In this document: one piece after another, positions 54,922 to 64,000 of the stretch
Position numbering within the stretch: the first letter of the stretch is position 1
Layout of the letters: each line of letters starts with the position of its first letter
From: Legionella antarctica
GTDB taxonomy: Bacteria > Pseudomonadota > Gammaproteobacteria > Legionellales > Legionellaceae
Assembly: GCF_011764505.1 (NCBI RefSeq)
Contig: NZ_AP022839.1
Coordinates: 3,385,001-3,449,000, forward strand
Reading direction: 5' to 3'
Length of the DNA stretch: 64,000 nucleotides
Notes under the pieces: generated by a model
Databases searched by the model: none
The model's input: the letters and a program-made list of their open reading frames with translations, nothing else
Told to the model about the DNA's origin: nothing
Translations under genes and position numbers: made by a program

Positions 54922-57037
54922 GTATCCTGTCAGAATCGCCGGGTAAGTGTCTGCCACTGAGCCCGGACTAATCCGAGCCGCGCGCGTCAGCAAGCGGAAT
55001 TATCTCGAGATGCTTATGTGGTGCATGGAACCTGCCGCACTTTAAGTAAGATTAATTCAGCCAATGATGGCATTTCAAATTTTTTAGTCACCCTATCGTA
55101 AATATACTGATAAACGTTAACTTTCAGTTTTCTGGCCGTCTGTACAATCGTGGCAAACGTATCCTTTGATTTGGTGCCATTTTGGGAGACCGTTTGGAGA
55201 TTGATGTCGCGTATCCTTGCTTGAAACCGTGTCCCTAATTCAGAGGCATTGTTGTGCAATGGCAGAAATGGATGGTCTAACACCAATAATAACGCTTGTT
55301 TTTTAGCACGTGTCTTTGCAATGCGTTGATCTAAAACATCATAGCCTGTCGTGGTTGCGAACAAAGTATCAAATTGCATTGATAGTTGTTGGGCCATTGA
55401 TTGAGATGGAGCCGTCTTGTAAGTCAATAATGCATGGTAGAAATCCCATAATTGCTCAAGAAATACAGCCAATATATTCTGATTCATATCTGAGAATGGA
55501 GTGAGTTTTTTATAATGACGACCTTCATGGATCCAGCACAGCGCATGATGTAGGGCCAATTTATTAAACTGAGGCGCATCATCTGTCATTAAATAATGGA
55601 TGAAGTATTTCGAGTGCTGATAATAGGCAAGAGCTGCTGACTCAAGAATTATGCGTCGATTCGTGCTGTGTTTTTTTGGATTTGGAAAAAGTGTTCCCAT
55701 CAAACTATCGATTGATTCACGTGTGAGGGGTTGTGCATGCAGCATTGGTTTAATTTGATCCAACCATTTTTTTGCGAGACCAAACTCATCCATTAACTCA
55801 TAAGCCTCCTGATTAAACATAAACTTTAATTGGTCTCGACACAGCAACTCCAATAAGGTCAAGCGATCTTTTTTACGACGAGTGAAGTATGCTGTAAAAA
55901 AGTCATTACATAAAACATGGGTGTAGTGATTTTTGCCGTTAACACGACTGCCTGTGTCATCCATCTGCTGGTACAAGCCTGCGTTGCTACCGGCATCGAC
56001 AATATCTTCTTTTTCCTGATGAAAAATATCATTGCCTTCTGTCAGCATGGAAGCAATTTTACCATGTGATATTTGAATACCACATGTTTTTAAAAAGCGC
56101 TCAATGGCGCTCTCCGTCATCCCTGCATCACGGTATAATGTGATGACCAGCGCTTTAACCCCAGGACCAAATTCACTGCCCTTATATTCGCCAGGAATCG
56201 GCGCAATAAAGGTTTTTTTCAAAGATGGTGAGTAATACGTTTCCAGCTTGAATTCAACATTATCCGTGATGATTTTTAGATCCTGGATGATTCGAATCTC
56301 AAAACCCTTGAACTTGGCGTCATCTGGCAGCGTTGCTTTGTCCAGAGCAATCGTAACACGTCTATCAATACGTACGTTTTTTTTGTCTTTGCCTGTGTTT
56401 TTATTGTTCCCTTTACCACGTTTATTGCGATCTCCTTCAGATGAATGATTGGAATTGCCTGTATTATCGCCATTGCTACCTTTGGATTGACCGCGAATAT
56501 TAGGTTTGCCCTGTTCACCCTTAAGGCGGTTTATCTCATCACGTAATACTTGGTTTTCCTCTCTGAGCAAAGCATTTTCTTCGGCAAGCATTTCGACCAA
56601 ATTAACCAATACCTTAATGATAGTCACGGCCTTTTTGTCGGCAAGACTATCGATATCTTTTGTTAACTCATCTAAAACTTGTTTGATTTCTTGGCGTTTC
56701 ATCATCTACCACTGCGTTACTAATGCTGATACGGCAATCATAACATGACTTTTTTTGAACGCATTTTTCGAGTTTTAACGCCACTAAGGGCTAAGAAAAA
56801 ATCTGACCTCAGGAGGGAGATGTTTTATTAGTGAAAGGGGCTACATTGTGATCTTGGGGATCTTAGGGCATGCATATTGCATGACTTACGTTTGATATGG
56901 AAAAACATCAGTTTTACAGAAAAACCGTGTCAATAGGTATTTTGAATATTTTTAAAGAATTCCGCTTGCTGACGCGCGCGGCTCGGATTAATCCGGACTC
57001 AGTGGCAGACACTTACCCGGCGATTCTGACAGGATAC
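54922..57037 (-). mobile_element. IS66-family insertion sequence, copy 3 (2116 bp)
   Basis: Opposite in orientation to copies 1 and 2. Its 8-bp flanks aattaaag and caatttat do not match each other but match the reverse complements of the two flanks of copy 1, the signature of an inversion between the copies. It is inserted (pre-inversion) in IS3 element B. Confidence 0.95.
55014..56705 (-). CDS. IS66-family transposase (copy 3)
   Basis: 563 residues, identical in translation to copies 1 and 2 and apparently intact. Confidence 0.93.
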   Translation of the reverse strand: MMKRQEIKQVLDELTKDIDSLADKKAVTIIKVLVNLVEMLAEENALLREENQVLRDEINRLKGEQGKPNIRGQSKGSNGDNTGNSNHSSEGDRNKRGKGNNKNTGKDKKNVRIDRRVTIALDKATLPDDAKFKGFEIRIIQDLKIITDNVEFKLETYYSPSLKKTFIAPIPGEYKGSEFGPGVKALVITLYRDAGMTESAIERFLKTCGIQISHGKIASMLTEGNDIFHQEKEDIVDAGSNAGLYQQMDDTGSRVNGKNHYTHVLCNDFFTAYFTRRKKDRLTLLELLCRDQLKFMFNQEAYELMDEFGLAKKWLDQIKPMLHAQPLTRESIDSLMGTLFPNPKKHSTNRRIILESAALAYYQHSKYFIHYLMTDDAPQFNKLALHHALCWIHEGRHYKKLTPFSDMNQNILAVFLEQLWDFYHALLTYKTAPSQSMAQQLSMQFDTLFATTTGYDVLDQRIAKTRAKKQALLLVLDHPFLPLHNNASELGTRFQARIRDINLQTVSQNGTKSKDTFATIVQTARKLKVNVYQYIYDRVTKKFEMPSLAELILLKVRQVPCTT

Positions 57038-57116
57038 CAATTTATTGTCTTTTTTTTTGTATTAATTTCCACAGACTTAATTTAAAGTATGACAACCGCA
57101 TAACAAGGAATAGTTA

Positions 57117-59018
57117 ATGAAAATCTCTTTTGTAATGGAAAAACTGGGGGTTTATGATAGCAATAAAGGTTATGGCAGGATCCTGTTTAAAGCAGAACCT
57201 CATGTAAAAAAACTCAGTGCCTTTGTTCAAGAAATGGAACAAAATGTTAAAGATAGGAGACAAAAGTTTAACGAGCAGAAAACGCATGCTATAGAAGTGA
57301 ACGTTAAACGAGAGAATAAATCAGATTTATTGTCTCCTGCCGAGCTCCTTTGTTTAGCAACCATATTGTTAGAGAAAAAGAGAAGAGATGATTCGCAACA
57401 AAGTAGTCAAGTCTTTCGGGCTCTCGCTAATGAGTTTGGTGGTTTTGAGGTACTTGAACTGCTGCAGAACAAAGAGAGATTAACAGAAGATAATCTTGTT
57501 TTTTTTGAGCGTAATTCAAGCCAGGCTAAAGAGATAGTGCCACTGGTGATGTCTTTAACACCAAAAATAGACGCATTAGAAATGCTCGTCCTGTTCAAAT
57601 TATCTAAAAGAATGACCGATGCTGAGCGAGTATTGCTTTTTAAGTTTCTTAATGACTGCGATGAGAGCAAATTACACGTTAACGTAAAATTATTATGCCT
57701 TCTAAAACAACATAAACTTCTTATTGATAATTTGGTCTCTTTATTGACAGATGCAAAAGACATTATTTTTGTTCATCAGATTATTGATACATTAATTTCT
57801 GCAAATTCAGGTTTACTTACTCCAGCTAATGTGGCTAAGACCTTGCAACTAAACCATCCTTATTATTTTAGTAAACTGCTTAAAGTGCTACCAGTCACCC
57901 AAGAACAATTTGATAATTTGCTGGAAGTAGAGGGTACTCTAGATAAGAGCACATGGTCTGAAGATATTATTAAACAATTTAATATCGCGGGTTGGGAACT
58001 CAAGCCGTGGTTAAAGCTGATTTTAACTCCCACTGTACATAGTTTCGAAATAGCCTCAGCTATTCAGAAATTTAAAGAAATTAAAATAAGTCCTGATCTT
58101 CTTGTCTTAAGTTTATCGCATGTTTTTAAGTATCCTCATGCAAGTAGAAATTTCGCAGAAGCAGTATCTATCATAAGTGAAGCTGGGTTGGCAGATAAAG
58201 AGCTTAATATCCTCTGTGGCGTCATTCCAAATCCGGTTCCTCTAGCAAAAGCAATTGTCGCACTTAGAAAAGAATACTCCTATCGCGAAGAGACTTTAGA
58301 TGTTGTCAGGGCTTACCCTAAGCACGCGTTTGGACTAGCTTTGGGATTAATTTTCTTTGATAAAGTCAATGCCCCTGATTCGGGAGCGCGTAAATTCATG
58401 CTTCAACATCCTGAATGTGCAGAAATGACGACACGAATTTTAGAGTATTTGCGAGAAAACAATTTATGTCAAGAATCCATTACTCTCGCTGTTTGTCAGG
58501 CGAAAATATCCCAAGTTGCCTTTCTCAATCTGCTAAGAGCAATGAACAAAGCCTCTCTTTTAAATCAACCCAATCTAAAAAACCTCCTTACCAAAATAGG
58601 TTTTATTAAAACCCTGGCTAGTGCAGTAAATTGTTTGGCAAACGCGGATAAACTGGATCAGTGTAATTTTAACTCCCTAATCATCGACCCTGTTAATTCG
58701 TTATACTTAGCCCAAAACCTTGGTGGTAAGCCCTACCCTAAATCGCTTAAATTATTAACTGATACGGGAGCAAGAAGTTTTGTCAACATTCACGAAAAAG
58801 CAGTCATTCTGGCACAAGGTCAAATGCAAGGGCGCTTTTTTCCTGTGATGACCAAAGAGCAAGAGCTTTCTTTTAAAAAAGCTACCGGCAAAACCGGATC
58901 TGCAGCTCAAAATGAGTCATTAATTAAAATTGCATCATATTGCGGAAATGATAGCTTGGAGAGAGAAGCAGAACATCATATTGGGAAAACTGCCTATCTG
59001 TCCCGTCCAGGAAACTAG
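57117..59018 (+). CDS. Large helical-repeat protein, effector-like
   Basis: The 633-residue protein has no signal peptide or membrane segment. Much of it is made of leucine-rich helices resembling a repeat solenoid (for example LVLFKLSKRMTDAERVLLF and LLTPANVAKTLQLN), with no recognised catalytic motif. Codon and base use are like its neighbours. Size, solenoid character and lack of a family suggest a secreted or scaffold protein, but this is inference. The ATG is behind AAGGAA at good spacing. The IS66 insertion lies about 80 bp upstream, perhaps altering its promoter. Confidence 0.65.
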   Translation: MKISFVMEKLGVYDSNKGYGRILFKAEPHVKKLSAFVQEMEQNVKDRRQKFNEQKTHAIEVNVKRENKSDLLSPAELLCLATILLEKKRRDDSQQSSQVFRALANEFGGFEVLELLQNKERLTEDNLVFFERNSSQAKEIVPLVMSLTPKIDALEMLVLFKLSKRMTDAERVLLFKFLNDCDESKLHVNVKLLCLLKQHKLLIDNLVSLLTDAKDIIFVHQIIDTLISANSGLLTPANVAKTLQLNHPYYFSKLLKVLPVTQEQFDNLLEVEGTLDKSTWSEDIIKQFNIAGWELKPWLKLILTPTVHSFEIASAIQKFKEIKISPDLLVLSLSHVFKYPHASRNFAEAVSIISEAGLADKELNILCGVIPNPVPLAKAIVALRKEYSYREETLDVVRAYPKHAFGLALGLIFFDKVNAPDSGARKFMLQHPECAEMTTRILEYLRENNLCQESITLAVCQAKISQVAFLNLLRAMNKASLLNQPNLKNLLTKIGFIKTLASAVNCLANADKLDQCNFNSLIIDPVNSLYLAQNLGGKPYPKSLKLLTDTGARSFVNIHEKAVILAQGQMQGRFFPVMTKEQELSFKKATGKTGSAAQNESLIKIASYCGNDSLEREAEHHIGKTAYLSRPGN

Positions 59019-59542
59019 TTTTTCATACTAGAGCGCAAACAGATGCTCCAGCAAACTCTAAAGCTACAACAAACAAACACGCTGGGGCTGTAACTATAGA
59101 AAAAACCCTACCCAAAGAGTCTAATTTAGACTGGTAAGGTCGAAAGAAAAATGGTTTTATTGGTGCGGGGTTGTATAGACCACAGGGAGAAATATTTTTT
59201 ATATATGTGTATTGTAACGCAGCAAAAAGAACATATTAAAATCATTTCAATATGAATTAATTTTATTCTTTTTTGGCAGGTAACACATCTATATCTCAAG
59301 TAGGGAAATTGAAATAATAAAGGTGGGGCTATTTTTGTTAACGATTAAAATTTAATCCGTACAATATTGGATCTGAACAAAGATATATAATGCCTTATTT
59401 GCGAAATACATAAAATAATGTTTAGATTCATATAGTAAACCATGAAGATTAATTCAATTAATACCTGGAATCGATTAGCAGTAATTTTTCGTGCCATGCC
59501 GGTTTCTTAAAAATGGCAGTATATTATGAGTCAGGAGGAGTA
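59019..59542. other. Gene-free intergenic stretch
   Basis: AT-rich, with no open frame of note, no RNA gene and no clear terminator. Confidence 0.4.
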
Positions 59543-60481
59543 ATGGGTTATTTAATTAAGGGGCAATGGAAAGATAGCTGGTATGACACGAGTAGTACCG
59601 GTGGCGCTTTTAAAAGAGAGTCAGCTCAATTCAGACAGGCAATAACTAAAGAAACAGACTCGTTATTTCCAGCAGAAAAGGGACGCTATCATTTATACGT
59701 TTCTCTTGCTTGCCCATGGGCGCATCGTACCGTAATCTTCAGAACATTAAAAAAGTTAGAACCCTATGTTGGACTGTCTGTTGTTCATCCTTATATGTTA
59801 GAAAACGGTTGGGAATTTAAGACCGGGATTGATGGCACAACGGGTGATACTCTATATGGACTTCGTTATTTGTATGAGCTTTATTGCAAGGCTGATCAGA
59901 ACTACTCTGGCAGAGTGACTGTTCCCGTTTTATGGGACAAGAAAAAAGAAACCATTGTGAGTAACGAATCAGCAGAGATTATTCGACAATTCAATCAAGC
60001 CTTTAATCATCTCACTGACAATCAAGAAAATTTTTATCCTCAAGCCTTGGCTAAAGAAATTGATGCCATGAATGAAACTATCTACGCAACCGTTAATAAT
60101 GGTGTTTATAAATGCGGATTTGCCACAACACAAGAAGCCTACGAACAAGCTTTTAACAACCTCTTCGCTACTTTGGACGAGCTTGATAAACATCTGAGTC
60201 AAAATGAGTATTTGGTAGGTGGACAATTAACCGAGTCAGACTGGCGTCTATTTACTACTTTAATTCGTTTTGACGCCGTTTATTTTGGCCATTTCAAAAC
60301 CAATCAGCAGCGAATTAGTGATTATCAACATTTGCAGCCTTACGTGCTAAAGCTCTATCAACATCCAGGTATAAAAGAATCGGTAAATTTTGAACATATT
60401 AAACAACATTACTACTACAGCCATAAGAGCATCAATCCAACCCAAATTGTACCCATGGGGCCAAGGATTGATTTTCTGTAG
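59543..60481 (+). CDS. Glutathionyl-hydroquinone reductase (YqjG/ECM4 type)
   Basis: About 312 residues. It has the catalytic Cys in LACPWAHRT of the Xi-class glutathione transferases, which reduce glutathionyl-hydroquinones, followed by VVHPYMLENGWEF, VPVLWDKKKETIVSNESAEI and a C-terminal helical domain (LTESDWRLFTTLIRFD). The length is normal. ATG 59543 is preferred because AGGAGG sits just upstream; an ATG at 59513 adds ten residues. Confidence 0.92.
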   Translation: MGYLIKGQWKDSWYDTSSTGGAFKRESAQFRQAITKETDSLFPAEKGRYHLYVSLACPWAHRTVIFRTLKKLEPYVGLSVVHPYMLENGWEFKTGIDGTTGDTLYGLRYLYELYCKADQNYSGRVTVPVLWDKKKETIVSNESAEIIRQFNQAFNHLTDNQENFYPQALAKEIDAMNETIYATVNNGVYKCGFATTQEAYEQAFNNLFATLDELDKHLSQNEYLVGGQLTESDWRLFTTLIRFDAVYFGHFKTNQQRISDYQHLQPYVLKLYQHPGIKESVNFEHIKQHYYYSHKSINPTQIVPMGPRIDFL

Positions 60482-60488
60482 GCGGCAC

Positions 60489-60938
60489 TTACTGAATGAA
60501 CTGAAGTTGTCGCCATGCTTCAAAAAGGATAATAGCTACTGCATTGGATAAATTCAGACTACGACTTTGCTCTCGCATAGGAATACGAATTGCCGGGTTA
60601 TTTATCCAAATTTCTTCTGGTAAACCTCGCGTTTCTGGTCCGAATAATAATATATCTTCAGGCTGATACACCACGTCAGTATAAATTTGTTCACTTTTGG
60701 TAGTGCAACAAAAAATTCTACGGTTAGCAGTTTGTTCAGCAAAAGCTTGCCAGTTTTCATAATGCAACACAGAGGCCCATTCATGGTAATCAAGTCCCGC
60801 ACGACGCATGCGCTTGTCATCGAGAGAAAATCCAAGAGGGTGAATCAAATGCAGCTGCGCACCACTATTGGCACACAATCGTATGATGTTTCCTGTATTT
60901 GGTGGGATTTCAGGTTGGTAGAGTGCAATATGCAACAT
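60489..60938 (-). CDS. trmL: tRNA (cytidine/uridine-2'-O-)-methyltransferase TrmL
   Basis: This 149-residue SPOUT enzyme methylates the wobble nucleotide 34 of tRNA-Leu isoacceptors. Conserved segments are YQPEIPPNTGNIIRLCAN at the start, the SAM-binding knot LLFGPETRGLPEE and IPMREQSRSLNLSNAVAI at the end. It is convergent with the reductase gene. Confidence 0.96.
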   Translation of the reverse strand: MLHIALYQPEIPPNTGNIIRLCANSGAQLHLIHPLGFSLDDKRMRRAGLDYHEWASVLHYENWQAFAEQTANRRIFCCTTKSEQIYTDVVYQPEDILLFGPETRGLPEEIWINNPAIRIPMREQSRSLNLSNAVAIILFEAWRQLQFIQ

Positions 60939-60955
60939 ATATTAAGTACATTTCA

Positions 60956-61166
60956 TTGATCAAAAGTTGATTCTAGCGGATCAAAGACAGGTTAGGAAGG
61001 CTGTCGCAATCAAATGTAATTGATTAGGGGCTTGTCCTTACATATTAGGTGAAAAACTTTTTAACTGCCAAACCTCTTGCAAGTAGATTTTAAACAGTAG
61101 CTCAATTAACCCTTTGAATATAAGCGCTTTACTGTCGTGTTGATCAACATAATAATACTTGATCAA
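60956..61166. promoter_or_regulatory. Three copies of the palindrome TTGATCAA upstream of the YceI gene
   Basis: The 8-bp palindrome occurs at 60956-60963, 61140-61147 and 61159-61166. The last two are 19 bp apart, near two helical turns. They could be an operator for the YceI gene or trmL, or chance in AT-rich DNA. Confidence 0.35.
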
Positions 61167-61289
61167 TTAGAATAAACACCCTACATTTAAAAATGTCATA
61201 GGAATATTGTCATTTGATATAAAATACTCCCCCATGCCAGTGTGACCAGGAACTACATAATAGAGCGACAACTAATCGAGGATGATATC

Positions 61290-61871
61290 ATGCTTATAAA
61301 CCACACCATGAGACGATGCTTAGTCTCTTGTTTACTGCTCTTAATCTCTTTATCAGCCCAATCATCCCCACCTTCATGGAAGATAGTGCCTGCTGAAAGT
61401 CAGTTGACTTTTACTGCCACCCAAAATGGTGCCGCTGTATCGGGAGAATTTAAAACGTTTACTGGTACTATTTTAGTTGACCCCAATGATTTAAAAAATA
61501 GCAGCATTGAAATTACTGTTGATATCAGTTCAATCAGTGCGTCTTATGCGCAACTAAAAGAAATCCTGGTTAGTCCAGACTGGTTCAATGCCAAACTTTT
61601 TCCCAAAGCTGTATTCAAAGCAACTCAAGTTGAGAAAACAGGTGAAAAGGCTTTCCAGGCAAAAGGAACGCTTACCATTCGTGATAAATCAGTATCGGTT
61701 ACTTTAGTTTTTAGCGGAGAACAGCCAGAGCCGAACAAAGGGATTGTATTGGGTACGACACAAATTAAACGATCTCAATTTGGTGTGGGTCAAGGAGATT
61801 GGGCGGGAACTGATGAAATCAAAGACGATGTTGCTATTAGCTTTAAGATAGTAGCGATTAAACAACAGTAA
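61290..61871 (+). CDS. YceI family periplasmic protein
   Basis: About 193 residues. Signal peptide (CLVSCLLLLISLSAQS), then a YceI beta-barrel domain that in relatives binds isoprenoid-like lipids: WKIVPAESQLTFTATQNG at the start, FNAKLFPKAVFKAT in the middle and SQFGVGQGDW near the end. ATG 61290 is behind GAGG; the frame opens earlier at 61242 but that would bury the signal peptide. Confidence 0.9.
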   Translation: MLINHTMRRCLVSCLLLLISLSAQSSPPSWKIVPAESQLTFTATQNGAAVSGEFKTFTGTILVDPNDLKNSSIEITVDISSISASYAQLKEILVSPDWFNAKLFPKAVFKATQVEKTGEKAFQAKGTLTIRDKSVSVTLVFSGEQPEPNKGIVLGTTQIKRSQFGVGQGDWAGTDEIKDDVAISFKIVAIKQQ

Positions 61872-61917
61872 CAACCTTAGATCTAATTGTTAAGGCATCA
61901 ATAGATGAATATTAATG

Positions 61918-61937
61918 CGGCAACATGAATGTTGCCG
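61918..61937 (+). terminator. Hairpin after the YceI gene, possible terminator
   Basis: CGGCAACA and TGTTGCCG pair perfectly around a 4-base loop. Only a weak T-tract (ttgttg) follows. Confidence 0.45.
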
Positions 61938-62018
61938 TTGTTGCGCATTGCTTTACAGTGGGAAATGGATTAACACTGGTTTTGCAATAGTTAGGTTACC
62001 TGGGGTCAAACCGCATGC

Positions 62019-62177
62019 TTATTTCTTTTTGTTTGATTTTGAATGCGACTCTTTGCCTTGAGTGTTTTCTATTTTATCCTCATGATTTCCAAATTTTTCC
62101 TCTGGATGAGTTGCATTGTGTTTATCATGACGACGAGCATCTTGTGATTCATTTTTAAACTTTTTATGGTGGGTCAT
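62019..62177 (-). CDS. Small, very hydrophilic protein of 52 residues
   Basis: MTHHKKFKNESQDARRHDKH begins a chain made almost wholly of Lys, His, Glu, Asp, Asn and Ser, ending SNKKK. There is a GGAG upstream. It looks like a small disordered stress-type protein, but the family is not recognised. It faces the YceI gene. Confidence 0.5.
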   Translation of the reverse strand: MTHHKKFKNESQDARRHDKHNATHPEEKFGNHEDKIENTQGKESHSKSNKKK

Positions 62178-62514
62178 TTTAATATCTACTCCGTATGTAA
62201 TCGTAAACGTATTTGTCTACGAGTCCTGTATTAAAGTTAGATTGGCTTTGCTTAAAAAGCAAATTTACCTATCAATCCTTACAGGAGAAATAGTGTTATT
62301 AAATTTATAAAACCAGAAAAGGAATTTTTATAACTCAACAATAAATGATTATTAAGTCCATTTGTCACTAGTAACTCTCAAAATCAGCATTTGTTTTATA
62401 AATGCGCCACAATGGCAAGATTTTCCTCTAAAATTAGGATATAATTGGCTAATTATATTTCATCTCGACCACAAATAGCCCACCAAAGATCCAGTTGATT
62501 TACCGGAGAATAAG
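62178..62514. other. Intergenic stretch between divergent genes
   Basis: AT-rich; it should hold the promoters of the small protein (minus) and the DUF1810 gene (plus). Nothing else was seen. Confidence 0.4.
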
Positions 62515-63502
62515 ATGACCCAGCTCAAACGTTTTCATGAAGCACAACAAAATAAAACGAGTGGCTATGCTCAGGCAAAGAAAGAAATAGCTGCCGGAAA
62601 AAAAAACCAGCCATTGGATTTGGTACATTTTTCCACAACTGCAAATACTAGGTTACAGCACTAACGCTCAATACTATGGCATTGTAAATTTTGAAGAAGC
62701 CTGTGATTATCTTCGCGATCCCATTCTTTTTGATCACTACCATGAAATGGTTCAGCTTATTGAACAACACCTTTCAAGCAAAAGTATTAATGTTCTGATG
62801 GGTACTGAGATAGATGCTTCTAAGTTAACGTCCAGTTTGACCTTATTTCGTGAAGTAGCCTCATTTCTAGACTCAGAAACAGGAGCTCGTTTGCATAACT
62901 TCACAGATCTTAAAAAGAGCTGCGACAATATCTTTGCTATGATTGCAAAACAAGGTTTCTTCCCTTGCGAGCAAACCCAATCTTATTTGGAATCGCATAT
63001 GAGACATGGGCTAGCACGGACAGTAATTACACCTAGTGTGGCTCAGACTTCTCTGTTTGAACCTCCTGTTATTCTTAAAACCAACCATGACGAACCTCCT
63101 GTTACCTCCGTTGAAAATAAAAGATCCGCTGAGGTTATTTCACCTCTGATTTCTCAACTTCAGGGATATATTGATATGAGACGAAATGAATGGTCTTTTC
63201 ATTATAATTTTTTAGGTGTTGTGTCGTTCATCTATTTAATTATGGATACCTTTTCAGGAACCGATCATTTCCATAAAAAAAGTCGTGACGTTAAGATAAA
63301 TGCTGCTACGAAATTACAACAGCTTCTTGACCCAACAGCCCCCGAACCAAACACGAACCTTACTGATGCTGAAGTGGCCGCCCTAAAAGAAGGACGATTA
63401 GGTGTTCTGGTGGCAGGCCATGGTGAACTGGAGTCACTCATAAAAAATGCACCGAAAAAACCGATAGTTGAGGACAGCTCTGCCATGCGCTTTGGCGTTT
63501 AA
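62515..63502 (+). pseudogene. DUF1810 family protein with a frameshift in a run of nine A
   Basis: ATG 62515 (behind GGAGA) gives MTQLKRFHEAQQNKTSGYAQ and AKKEIAAGKKN in one frame, then the family motif SHWIWYIFPQLQ, GYSTNAQYYGI and NFEEACDYLRDPIL continue in the next frame from about 62608. The switch is at A9 (62598-62606); eight A would restore a single frame of about 328 residues. DUF1810 proteins are usually about 140 residues, so this one has an extra C-terminal part of about 190 residues with one possible membrane helix (NFLGVVSFIYLIMDTF). The shift may be a real mutation, phase variation or a sequencing error. Confidence 0.8.
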
Positions 63503-63684
63503 GCAAAATACAGTTTAAAAATAAAGGTTGGGCCAGGAACTATAACGTGAAGTAAAGTGAAACAAATCCCGCCATTGTGAGCTTAGTAACACAGGCCTAA
63601 TAGTTTCTCCTATCTTAATTTATACGATGCTTGGCTTATCCTCAACTTCCTAAATATGGCGACAATTGGAATTTCACAGTTGTT

Positions 63685-64000
63685 CTATTTTCTTTTCTTC
63701 CCTACTTTAATCATTTTTACCCCTTTAATCGTATTATCACTGATTTTCAAAATCTCAATACGATAATTTTCTATCATCAAACATGAATCTGCCGGAGGTA
63801 TGTATCCCAGATACTCTATAATCAATCCACTTAATGTTCTTGGTCCGATTGAGGGCAAACTCCAACTCATCATTCGATTTAAATGACGTAAAGTTAAACT
63901 GGCGTCCACAATGACTGAACCATCGTCCTGAGGAGTAATATCACGGCTTAGAGCCGCAATATCTGTGGTAAACTCACCGACTATCTCTTCGAGAATATCT
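63685..64000 (-). CDS. CorB/CorC-type (HlyC/CorC family) transporter, 3' part
   Basis: The frame is open to the window edge. It begins with DILEEIVGEF at the end of the CBS region of the family, then DGSVIVDASLTLRHLNRMM and LSGLIIEYLGYIP of the CorC_HlyC C-terminal domain, and ends KVGKKRK. Members are membrane proteins linked to magnesium/cobalt export. The N-terminal membrane domain lies outside the window. Confidence 0.88.
   Translation of the reverse strand, partial: DILEEIVGEFTTDIAALSRDITPQDDGSVIVDASLTLRHLNRMMSWSLPSIGPRTLSGLIIEYLGYIPPADSCLMIENYRIEILKISDNTIKGVKMIKVGKKRK

Noticed and set aside
54697..54960. 87-residue frame after IS3 element B orfB, with a similar peptide on the minus strand at 30597-30890 (GRVLRIS, LRAHIPT/LLAHIPT)
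   Set aside because: The resemblance follows from the shared hairpin sequence; compensating changes in the stems explain conservation better than a protein, and the sequence runs into the IS ends.
58415..58609. Small plus-strand frame inside the helical-repeat gene
   Set aside because: Out-of-frame shadow of the larger gene.

Overview
The window reads as the chromosome of a Legionella-like gammaproteobacterium. It is AT-rich and has the dnaX-ybaB-recR order, the tesA/ybbA/ybbP arrangement, glutaminase GlsA, and several short orphan proteins that resemble Dot/Icm effectors: an F-box-like protein, a coiled-coil protein, a nuclear-signal protein, a CaaX protein and a caspase-like protein. The genus is an inference; no rRNA, tRNA or CRISPR array was seen.

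Layout. 1-8.6 kb is conserved core: the dnaX 3' end, ybaB, recR, a DUF547 protein and a membrane sulfatase in one tight operon, then a gene broken by a 222-bp GC-rich insert, an orphan OmpR-type regulator that lacks its phospho-acceptor Asp, and a protein with a CheD-like motif. 9-11 kb is IS66-family copy 1. 11.2-15.8 kb holds a Cys-rich secreted peptide, a secreted amidase, glsA and a periplasmic binding protein. 16-18 kb is a transglutaminase-like gene ending in a CaaX box, split by an IS3-family element. 18.4-30.6 kb is a biosynthetic cluster: methyltransferase, TauD-type dioxygenase, methyltransferase and a 3074-residue AT-less bimodular polyketide synthase ending in a condensation domain. 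30.6-39.2 kb is a graveyard of nested mobile DNA (IS3 inside IS21 inside an integrase-type IS, flanked by Tn3-like ends and IS6 remnants) with an F-box-like gene and a decayed paralogue. 39.4-45 kb holds two effector-like genes, one cut by IS66 copy 2. 45.4-53.5 kb holds a diguanylate cyclase, a beta-lactamase-fold hydrolase, tesA/ybbA/ybbP, a DUF1993 protein and a caspase-like protein. 53.5-57 kb is a second IS3-type element and IS66 copy 3. 57-64 kb holds a helical-repeat protein, a glutathionyl-hydroquinone reductase, trmL, a YceI protein, a frameshifted DUF1810 gene and the 3' end of a CorB/CorC-type gene.

The strongest structural result is that 11205-54921 (43.7 kb) is inverted relative to an earlier state. 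IS66 copies 1 and 3 are inverted, neither has matching 8-bp flanks, but their flanks match perfectly once exchanged. The right end of the IS3-type element at 53492, with its 3-bp target duplication, also lies stranded at 9028-9088. This is either a real IS-mediated inversion or an assembly mis-join between identical repeats.

Other notable points: two transposase types (IS3 and integrase-type) carry a long near-palindromic hairpin just after the transposase stop codon, with paired base changes; the polyketide synthase stops exactly at a Tn3-like end; and several disrupted genes can be rebuilt in frame by removing one IS plus one target duplication.
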